A DNA stretch of 19,514 nt from Saccoglossus kowalevskii (lineage: Eukaryota; Hemichordata; Enteropneusta; Harrimaniidae): positions 760,402 to 779,915 of the forward strand of contig NW_003149765.1 of NCBI RefSeq assembly GCF_000003605.2. The letters are read 5' to 3'. The notes under the pieces were generated by a model. That model ran no database searches, was not told the DNA's origin, and saw only the letters and a program-made list of their open reading frames with translations. Shown in pieces: positions 13,301 through 18,464 of the stretch; positions within the stretch are counted from its first letter, which is position 1, and each line of letters starts with the position of its first letter. Both the position numbers and the translations under genes were made by a program.

Positions 13301-15862
13301 CTCTTGTGAAAGTCATTTCGATTTACGGGAGAAATGGGCATTGTGTTCTCACTGTTCTGGAGCGATTGCTTATTATCTCAAGGTTGTTTTTGTGAGGGAA
13401 CGATAACACGCTGGCTGAAAGGCAGCGATAATGTTCTTTATAATAAATGCTTCTGCATGCCAAGTGACTAAACACTTAAGACTGGACACGGCAAAGCTAG
13501 CAATCTTCCATCAAGTATATTGGCATATTCATGTAACAAAAAAATGTCTATTTCTATGTATAGCGTAACATCAAAGCCTAGCATCTATACGATTCTGTGT
13601 ATAAAATAAAGCACCAGTTGGCACACTACGCGGTGTCCGATAATGGGACCAATGCAACATGTATGTAAAATACATTGTTTTTTTTAACAAATTACATTAA
13701 AATAATCTTCAATCGAAATTAAAGTTAAAACGTAACTTAATTATTCGACATGCAGTTATATTTGGGTTTGGAGAAAAAAAGCCGAACAAAAAGCAATAGT
13801 GGGTCCACTCAGTGAATGGCTTAAACTTCCTTCTAAAAATTCAACTGGTATACGTTATTAGTTTCTACAATCTCCATATTTTGAAATGGAGAAATATATA
13901 AAATTTATCCAAAAATGTAGCCGCGAGCGATTGTTAGATTAGAATTGTCAGAATTAGCACCTTAGTTATTCATCGTCAAAAGAAAGATTCACACAAAAGC
14001 AGTAAAAGTTGGCAACGGTTCATGTATATAACTGCACATGCCTGAGAGGTTTTGATATATGATGCTTTGGTGATTAAAACATGTCATATTCAGGGTGAAC
14101 AGTAAAGTCAATACTGTACATTGCTTTGGCATAGCATGAAATTACACTTGGGGGTTTCTAAATAAAAGGCTTTACACATATCTTTTCGGTACCAGGAATA
14201 CAATTGTGCTTGCATTGAAAACAAATTCCGAAGGCGTTAGGTGACTTATCTTACGAACTCAAGTACATGCCTATCGTCCTTAGAAGCACTTGTAACAATG
14301 TCAATGCTATGTACATAGACCAAAGTGAATTTTTGGCTAATCACAGATGCTAGGAGCTACAGGCTAATCAAAATAAAACAACAAATATATTCAACAAATG
14401 AGACACTGGATGATCCAATATAAGCCATATAAATGTCTATACTGACCATTAACAAATTTGACAAAAAAAAATGACGTTTTTGCTCAGCGGAAGCATATAA
14501 TTTCACAGATTGAATAATTAGTTAATTAATAATTCATAATTCAATTTAATTGATCATTTTACTTACCAACTGTACAAAAGTTGTTATTTTCATTCTTTTA
14601 AAAATTTCATTCTGTCTGTATCTGTAATCTTAAAAAACAAAACAAAGTATACATCACAAGGAGAATTTAAAGACCATTATTCAACCTTCTACCCACTGTA
14701 CACAGTTTCCATCACAATATCGTACTTACTCCTGACCAAATGTTGCACTCTGTCAGCAAGAATTCGGGGATCCGTGATCACAATCTTGCGGTTATTTAAT
14801 TTTTGACGAGGAAACTGTCTAGGAGTCAACATTTTGGACTGCGGCATGTTTATAGGTTCTCTTCTTCACACTGATTACAAACTTTTCATTCAGTCTTGTG
14901 TAGTAAATCCACAAAAACCACAAGAAAATCCTGCTCAGCTATTAACAAACATCATACAAGTCCATCCACACCGCAGGTGTCTTTATCTTATATTGCAGGG
15001 GAATGTCTAGTAGGCAGCTATTGAGAACGGCAGTCTGTTTTTCTTGAAAGTGTGCGCAGCGTGAAATGAGCAGCCGTACAGTGTAATTAACCCCACTGTA
15101 ATCTCTAGTACGTCTGTTCGTATATGCATAGTAAAAGAATCCAGCAGTACGAAGGATAGTGGTCTTCACCATGGCAACTGCATACACAATAGGCAGCTAC
15201 TGCATATTAATGAAATGGTGAAAACTGGTCGAATCATGACGTTCCCGGCAACGATGGGTGCCTCGCCCATGTGGTGCTTTGGTGGCAGAATAACAATTCA
15301 ATCACATGGGGTGGATTTGCAGCGATGCACGGGACAGTCATTGCGCGCATGGCGACGAATTTATTTTGTCAACAGTACGTTTGAAGAGCGTAAACATTAA
15401 AAACATCGGTAAATGAATAGGTTTAAAAAACGACCCATTACTGCTAGTGAAATAAATGAATTGAACTTACTCCGGCGAACGTCTTCCAGCTTGGCCATGT
15501 ACTTGGAAATACTGGCGCCTGAAATGTAATTCCATGGGTGAAATACTATACGATGAATGAAAACGAAGGATCGATTTGAATGAAAGTCAGGCTGGAAATC
15601 AAGACAAACTTTCGAGTGAAATGTCATCTAGTGGAACAGTAGTGTGGCAACTAAATGTAATGTTAAATCAAGATATGAATACACTATGCAATTATATATT
15701 ATCCTTGTTTACATCTACATCGACTAAGATTATTTACGATATTTCGGAAAATAAATTTCCACAGAAATACTTACCCGAGTCAACAGTATGCGTGATGTGA
15801 GCATACTTTGGATTTTCTGGTATCCGTTTATTGAGAATCTGTAAAGCAAGTGTGGCAGCCAT
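1116..15862 (-). CDS. CEP41: CEP41, centrosomal/ciliary protein with rhodanese-like domain (nine coding exons, complete)
   Basis: CEP41 is a centriole and ciliary protein, known in vertebrates for a role in tubulin glutamylation in the axoneme (family knowledge). Coding exons, in transcript order: 15862-15775, 15518-15471, 14628-14567, 8751-8694, 4332-4182, 3881-3727, 2872-2805, 1960-1846, 1399-1116. All junctions are GT/AG and phases agree throughout, giving 1029 nt and 342 residues; human CEP41 has 373. Family landmarks are KRIPENPKY (residues 12-20), [17 protein letters not shown] (about 32-49), FKRMKITTF (about 54-62), [16 protein letters not shown] (about 131-146), a rhodanese-like domain at about 165-255 beginning [10 protein letters not shown], and [15 protein letters not shown] just after it. 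The rhodanese loop reads [13 protein letters not shown], with no catalytic cysteine, so it is probably non-enzymatic, as in vertebrate CEP41. The start ATG at 15862 follows the family N-terminus length. The last 30 or so residues match poorly and may be misread. The neighbour MEST is divergent from it. Confidence 0.95.
1400..1845. other. CEP41 intron 8
   Basis: Holds a (AC)7 microsatellite at 1501-1514 and a short A run near 1800-1807 followed by a T run near 1825-1833. No coding segment seen. Confidence 0.8.
1501..1514. repeat. (AC)7 microsatellite
   Basis: Seven uninterrupted AC dinucleotides in CEP41 intron 8. Confidence 0.95.
1846..1960 (-). CDS. CEP41: CEP41 coding exon 8 (end of rhodanese-like domain)
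   Basis: Acceptor GACTGCCTACAG|AGA and donor GTAAGTAC, phase 0 to 1. It encodes [16 protein letters not shown], then an [14 protein letters not shown] segment and LSGG, aligned without gaps to human KNAHGKIIILYDDDER onward. An in-frame alternative acceptor, TTATTTTTAG at 1993, would add 11 codons ([11 protein letters not shown]). The inner site is preferred because it removes that insertion and leaves a plausible branch sequence (CTTAAC or CTGAC) just upstream. Confidence 0.93.
2393..2598. mobile_element. MITE with TA target duplication, copy 1
   Basis: A 206-bp element flanked by TA on both sides (2391-2392 and 2599-2600). Its ends form imperfect terminal inverted repeats of roughly 40 bases: CTGTAAAATGACTAATTTTC at the left, and, read inward from the right, TTGTAAAAGGGTTAATTATT. 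A second, perfect 16-bp inverted repeat (CACTGGGTTTTAATTT at 2518-2533 with its complement at 2563-2578) makes the right half a hairpin. No coding capacity. The TA duplication and CTGTAAAA ends fit a non-autonomous Tc1/mariner-type element (inference). A related copy in inverse orientation lies at 10945-11135. Confidence 0.85.
2626..2802. repeat. Two-copy tandem duplication, about 87-bp period
   Basis: Copy I runs from 2626 to 2713 and copy II from 2714 to about 2802. They share ACACTT.CC.TTTTACGC, GTACAATTATCA, then CTTCCACAATACATGATGGA and TGAAAAGG, with scattered substitutions and a small indel. Copy II ends at the donor of CEP41 exon 7, and the donor bases GTATCC correspond to GTGTCC in copy I. 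Confidence 0.9.
2805..2872 (-). CDS. CEP41: CEP41 coding exon 7 (rhodanese core)
   Basis: A 68-base exon found by searching for the missing rhodanese segment. It encodes [17 protein letters not shown] followed by PDIIAY, equivalent to human AYSYPIATLSRTMNPYSNDILEY. The acceptor is ATTACCAG, in phase 1; the donor is TAT|GTATCC, phase 0, which is weaker than the other donors. Phases on both sides fit exons 6 and 8 exactly. An 87-bp tandem duplication starts at this donor. Confidence 0.92.
2873..3726. other. CEP41 intron 6
   Basis: No recognisable element. A 70-codon plus-strand frame at 3178-3390 has no family resemblance and is treated as chance. Confidence 0.75.
3727..3881 (-). CDS. CEP41: CEP41 coding exon 6 (start of rhodanese-like domain)
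   Basis: Preceded by GTACATTTCAG, followed by GTACTTATT, phase 2 to 1. It encodes [13 protein letters not shown], a variable linker, then [19 protein letters not shown], the first strand and loop of the rhodanese-like fold (human PFLLLDVRDRDSYQQCHI). Confidence 0.96.
3882..4181. other. CEP41 intron 5
   Basis: A 300-base intron bounded by GTAAGATT and TACATTTCAG on the minus strand. Nothing else seen. Confidence 0.8.
4182..4332 (-). CDS. CEP41: CEP41 coding exon 5
   Basis: Preceded by CATCTTTGCAG, followed by GTAAGATT, phase 1 to 2. It encodes about 50 residues of acidic, Ser/Pro/Thr-rich low-conservation linker ending in PRSTLQ, which matches the human SSRSTLQS just before the rhodanese region. 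The long variable stretch is expected for this part of the protein. Confidence 0.94.
4577..4632. repeat. Short two-copy tandem repeat, 31-bp period
   Basis: TTGTTTGAAAT.GCT.GATAA occurs at 4577 and again at 4608, followed by an AT-rich stretch. It lies in CEP41 intron 4. Confidence 0.7.
5060..5325 (+). other. CpG-richer patch with hairpins and an unassigned 73-codon ORF
   Basis: A palindrome GACCTTTCTAAAGGTC at 5063-5078 overlaps a longer stem formed by GGTCATCAC at 5075-5083 and GTGATGACC at 5111-5119. The stem loop encloses the ATG at 5101, which has the context ACAACAATGG. The frame 5101-5322 encodes 73 residues (starting [13 protein letters not shown]) with many C- or G-ending codons, unlike the flanking intron. 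No family is recognised, and no splice signals or polyadenylation site support it. It may be a small nested gene, an exon fossil or transposon remnant. Confidence 0.25.
7105..7620. repeat. Degenerate repeat pair in the same orientation
   Basis: Two stretches, about 7105-7312 and 7385-7620, share an order of motifs: a GCCAT or GGCAATG start, AACTTTAG then CACAC or CACACT, GTACAAGG, then TTTGG followed by TTGTCAT.GCAAT, and TACC...TCTA...AG..GGTGT. Divergence is high and boundaries are approximate. They look like two old copies of one dispersed element of about 210-240 bp. Confidence 0.45.
8694..8751 (-). CDS. CEP41: CEP41 coding exon 4
   Basis: A 58-base exon after TTTTTTACAG and before GTAGGCC, phase 0 to 1. 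It encodes [19 protein letters not shown], equivalent to the vertebrate stretch running from IIQVA to the EIQRLEDN acidic segment. The vertebrate protein is a few residues longer here. It is isolated between the two largest introns (5815 and 4361 bases), and phase agreement on both sides supports it. Confidence 0.92.
9741..9960 (+). repeat. Dispersed repeat, copy related to 16768-16986
   Basis: Shares with the downstream copy, in the same orientation, GAGGGCAC followed by GGCAAAA, TATAGGAAAAATCTATATTT against TATACGGAAAATCTGTATTT, AAGGGCA.CAAGA, and an end resembling TTCAAGCTC. Its terminal inverted arms are more eroded than in the other copy, so boundaries are approximate. Confidence 0.6.
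10945..11135. mobile_element. MITE with TA target duplication, copy 2 (inverse of copy 1)
   Basis: A 191-bp element with TA at 10943-10944 and 11136-11137. Its left end, CTGTAAAAGAGTAATTATTC, matches the right end of the 2393-2598 copy; its right end read inward, CTGTAAAATGACTAGTTTTC, matches that copy's left end, so the two are inverted relative to each other about 8.5 kb apart. It shares the internal ATTAAAACCCAGTGAATAT-type segment and the conserved ACACATTATCTAAATGA stretch. No coding capacity. Confidence 0.85.
14567..14628 (-). CDS. CEP41: CEP41 coding exon 3
   Basis: Preceded by TTTTTTAAG and followed by GTAAGT, phase 1 to 0. It encodes [21 protein letters not shown] in conserved CEP41 order (human KNYRYKKDELFKRLKVTTF). 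A second AG six bases into the exon is not used, because only the first acceptor restores the family sequence. Confidence 0.95.
14730..14847 (-). CDS. Candidate alternative first coding exon of CEP41
   Basis: Within intron 2, an ATG at 14847-14845 opens 39 codons ([11 protein letters not shown] at the start, [11 protein letters not shown] at the end) and stops at an excellent donor, A|GTAAGTAC, in phase 1. Exon 2 ends in the same phase, and exon 3 begins only 101 bases further on, so this exon would join exon 3 in frame as VR-N-YRYRQNE and give a 336-residue isoform lacking the standard first 45 residues. It does not resemble the known CEP41 N-terminus or any family I recognise. An internal cassette is less likely: AGs upstream give stops or lack a pyrimidine tract. 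The only open one (43 codons, at AGAG|AACC) has a purine-rich approach. A CpG-rich patch with X-box-like sites lies 300-400 bases upstream. Confidence 0.5.
15165..15178. promoter_or_regulatory. X-box-like (RFX) site
   Basis: TTCACC-AT-GGCAAC. Compared with the RFX consensus GTNRCC, spacer, RGYAAC, the right half is perfect and the left half differs at its first base, with the usual AT spacer. RFX factors drive ciliary genes, so a site in CEP41 is plausible. It lies about 320 bases upstream of the alternative ATG. Function is inferred. Confidence 0.45.
15215..15395. promoter_or_regulatory. CpG-rich patch, candidate internal CEP41 promoter
   Basis: I count about 13 CpG dinucleotides between 15226 and 15390, whereas most of the window is CpG-poor and AT-rich. 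It lies between exon 2 and the alternative first exon. It may be an unmethylated promoter; a chance 61-codon plus-strand frame here has no family match. Confidence 0.35.
15241..15252. promoter_or_regulatory. Second X-box-like (RFX) site, no spacer
   Basis: GTTCCC-GGCAAC, one mismatch from the half-site consensus pair but without the usual one to three base spacer. It lies at the edge of the CpG-rich patch, 63 bases from the first X-box-like site. Confidence 0.3.
15471..15518 (-). CDS. CEP41: CEP41 coding exon 2
   Basis: A 48-base exon of phase 1-1, preceded by TTACATTTCAG and followed by GTAAGTTC. It encodes [15 protein letters not shown], equivalent to the human segment around SMTKYTEKLEEI. 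Because its length is a multiple of three it could be skipped without changing frame. Confidence 0.93.
15775..15862 (-). CDS. CEP41: CEP41 coding exon 1
   Basis: Encodes residues 1-29 and the first base of codon 30. The ATG at 15862-15860 sits in the context ACCGAATGG. The exon contains [12 protein letters not shown], matching the conserved CEP41 N-terminus, and ends TCG-G before GTAAGT (phase 1). A CAG inside the exon just before the codon for isoleucine 9 could act as an acceptor if a further upstream exon existed, but the ATG reading gives the expected family length. Confidence 0.88.
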
Positions 15863-16091
15863 TCGGTTAGTATACGAGCAGGATGTATAAAGAAAATTGT
15901 CCAATGTTATCCTGAGACGCGAATGTCACACAGACCAACGGTTTCTAAATTTTCAAACAACTCACGTTACTGTTTCGGCTTCGGGCAGACATGTTGTGTT
16001 TTGACATCTAGATATCCCTAAGATACTGATAATAAATACCCCAATCCCATGTTTACATCGAAAATAGCAAATACTAAACAAAAACCTAGTT

Positions 16092-16343
16092 TTATAAAAT
16101 AAATACAATATGATGTAAACTATTCATACTTTGAATTGCATTGAACTGCTCAACAAAAGCAAGAAAATGTGTTTCGCGTGTAATAATCATGAGCAGCTTA
16201 AGTAGCTTTGGCCGCGGAATTTGAAATAATACACTGCATTCTGGGATATACAAAATGGCAGCTTCCATACACTTCTGAACTTCATCAAGATTTAATTTAG
16301 ATTTTGGATTTGCTATCACTCTTTTTTGCTCATTTTTCAGCAC
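16092..16343 (-). CDS. Unassigned 83-codon ORF upstream of CEP41
   Basis: Minus-strand frame, begins with an unusual (TTG or CTG-type) first codon or continues from upstream; the first in-frame ATG falls at about residue 26. It contains NLDEVQKCMEAAILYIPECS and FQIPRPKLLKLLMIITRE, a helix-like amphipathic composition less random than its neighbours. It ends TAA 230 bases upstream of the CEP41 ATG. No family is recognised. It could be a coding exon, an upstream ORF in a CEP41 leader, or chance; the ZNF143-like motif lies inside it. Confidence 0.2.
   Translation of the reverse strand: MLKNEQKRVIANPKSKLNLDEVQKCMEAAILYIPECSVLFQIPRPKLLKLLMIITRETHFLAFVEQFNAIQSMNSLHHIVFIL
16232..16260. promoter_or_regulatory. 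ZNF143/Staf-like site followed by YY1-like site
   Basis: CACTGCATTCTGGGA at 16232-16246; its complement TCCCAGAATGCAGTG matches the core of the Staf/ZNF143 binding site closely. CAAAATGGCA at 16251-16260 resembles a YY1 core (AAAATGGC). Both are known from metazoan housekeeping promoters. They lie 370-400 bases upstream of the CEP41 ATG. Activity is inferred. Confidence 0.4.
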
Positions 16344-16767
16344 ACAAGGTTAGATCAATCAGTCTTTGTAGTGAAATTATTTTGATACGATTTAGGTGTT
16401 ATTTTTTTCAATTACGAACGTGGGGAAGGCAAGTCAGAACAAGTTGAACGAGGAACATTGGTGATTTCAAACATGTTTTATCACAGGAAGCATGTCTCAA
16501 ACATGCCTGCAGTATAGTTAACTTCATAAACAGAAACAAAAATTAAGTTTTGGATGTATTAAATCACACACACAAAAATCGTACGGTAAACTTCCGAGTT
16601 GTGCAACGTTCTTTGTAGCCAGTTGTGGTCCGGGCTCTTTTTTTTGTCAAACGATTGCCCGACATTTTATGTCACAGTTACTTGAGGGCTAGAAAAATAA
16701 ACTGATTTATATTGTTACTGAGATTTCTAGGCCTCAGGTGACTGTACAATAATATCTGCCTCCTCAC

Positions 16768-16986
16768 AGAGCTTGAACTTTTGTGTTAAGAGGGCACCCT
16801 TTGTATGGCAAAAAATTAGAAGTGTCCCATAACACTAGTTGCTATTTTGGACAAAATGTCCTGCGCTAATTTTAAAACAACTAAAATTCTAGTATACGGA
16901 AAATCTGTATTTTTCCAAGGGCACCAAGAAAAACTCATCGGACATCAAGGCAATTGTCTCTAATGTGTCCACAAAGTTCAAGCTCT
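16768..16986. mobile_element. Inverted-repeat element (MITE-like), 219 bp
   Basis: AGAGCTTGAACTTTTGTG at 16768-16785 pairs with CACAAAGTTCAAGCTCT at 16970-16986 apart from one unpaired T. The interior is non-coding and its central part recurs at about 9741-9960 in the same orientation. No clear target-site duplication flanks it, so superfamily is not assigned. Confidence 0.65.
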
Positions 16987-18316
16987 AACCTTGTAGAAAA
17001 ACAAAACAACAACATTACATTAAGTTTATGCATAAATTAATTGTAGATTTATCACTGTTATTTAGCCATTATTGCGGTCAGTGGAAATGTGTGTTGATCA
17101 CATACAAGGTCTTGGTAAAGACCAACCAAAGCACAATAATGTCACTAGAATTTCTAGAATATTGATATGTAATTGGTATGCACACACATGCATTCAATCA
17201 AGAACACGCGTGAATCAAAAAGTCATTTACACTAAATAGTCAATGCTAAAACCATACACTCTTATAAGTAGGCATGCATGTCCACTAAATACTGTATAAT
17301 TTTTGAGCTTCAACTCTACGTTAATGTTTTGTCTGTTCAACTTGAGTACTCTCATTAGACAACAATGAGCTCATGTCAGCGTGTTTAACTCTACATGTAT
17401 ACTGACCAGTTAATCTGTGAATAGATGTTGGACAATGAATACAGATGTATTGTGTCCTCTTTGCGTATTCATGACCTAAATTATCAAGCCTTATAAAGAA
17501 TGCTATTCTATGAGCCAGTACATTGGTTTGAGCTTTACTGCACACTGTCTATCCTTACTAGGACATCATGTGCATGTTGACTATAAATCTTTCTGTGCCA
17601 CTTTTATGAACTCTTTAATTGAATCAGAGACAATACGTAGTCAGGACTTCGTAGTTTCTGGTTCAACTATCACAGTTCCAAATGAATTCACAGGACTTTG
17701 TGGGCATGTTGGAACAGGCAAATTGATTTACTTATACTTGACCTGTTTTAGTAATTAACATGAAATAATTCTCTAAGTTACTATGCGAATATTTTTAAAT
17801 ATCACTGAAACCTGTTTGTTTTCAATATCTGACATTTGGTTTTTATAAACTATTTGTCTGTTTTTATCTATATTATCAATTTTGAAAGTTTTAATTCAAG
17901 ATAACCTTACTGAAATTTTAAAATCAGAGAAACAATGTGAATATCTATCAACTGCACATGTGGATTGTAACACCTGAAATGTTGAAAAAGTTGATACAAA
18001 AATTCATGTACAAGTGAAAAAAATGACAGTAGAATCTCGCAATTGTTTTGACCTGAAACAAACTTTTGTGAATCAGGAAAAATTTCATTTTAATTTTAGT
18101 ATTGGTAAACTATTCACCATGACGGTTCCTTTCGACAAGGGATCACAGTGACATGTGCAAAATTTATTTCTCAATTCATCAAGGTGGCAAAAAAACGGTT
18201 ACATAAACTTTAAATAAATGTCTGTGCTGAGCATCAGAGCAAGCACAGCACCCCATAACACTGTTTGACAGAGTTTATCATCCGATTATTCATAGAAATA
18301 TTTGTACCCTGTTAAG

Positions 18317-18464
18317 ATGGAGAAGTGGCAGGTATTACCTTTAGTGGGTGTCATTCTTGCAATATTCCTGAATTATCCTGCTCCAAAACTCTCCACAGAG
18401 ATGAAAGAATGGACAAAATCTGGACGTTACTTTACACACAAAGAATACAGGATTTTTTACAAAG
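18317..18464 (+). CDS. MEST: MEST coding exon 1
   Basis: Encodes residues 1-49 plus one base, ending TAC-AAA-G before GTACTT. MEKWQVLPLVGVILAIF is the N-terminal hydrophobic anchor; the second half matches vertebrate MEST through RIFY. An untranslated upstream exon cannot be excluded. Confidence 0.93.

Larger units (their letters stand above)
8752..14566. other. CEP41 intron 3
   Basis: The largest intron, 5815 bases, very AT-rich. It contains the inverse MITE copy at 10945-11135 and a repeat-family copy at about 9741-9960. The other stretches (8752-9740, 9961-10940, 11140-14560) show no exon, RNA gene or element that I can support. Confidence 0.75.
14629..15470. other. CEP41 intron 2, with candidate internal promoter
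   Basis: Holds the alternative first exon at 14730-14847 and a CpG-rich patch at about 15215-15395. Between them, 14848-15160 shows no supported element; an 81-codon minus-strand frame at 14942-15187 has no family resemblance. Confidence 0.7.
15863..18316. promoter_or_regulatory. CEP41-MEST divergent intergenic region
   Basis: About 2.45 kb between the two start codons, so it should contain both main promoters and the 5' UTRs. A CCAAT pentamer lies at 15901-15905, 39 bases upstream of the CEP41 ATG, and could equally be in its 5' UTR. No convincing TATA box was found for either gene. It includes the ZNF143-like and YY1-like sites at 16232-16260, an 83-codon minus-strand ORF and an inverted-repeat element. 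From about 17000 to 18300 I see nothing definable; frames at 17321-17545 (minus) and 17510-17758 (plus) look like chance. Confidence 0.6.

Noticed and set aside
14942-15187. 81-codon minus-strand frame in intron 2 as coding
   Set aside because: No family resemblance, no splice signals in phase; more likely leader or promoter sequence of the alternative exon.
15215-15400. 61-codon plus-strand frame in the CpG patch
   Set aside because: GC-rich frames open by chance; no recognisable protein.
17321-17758. Overlapping frames on both strands in the intergenic region
   Set aside because: No family match, no MEST-like or CEP41-like sequence, no splice logic.
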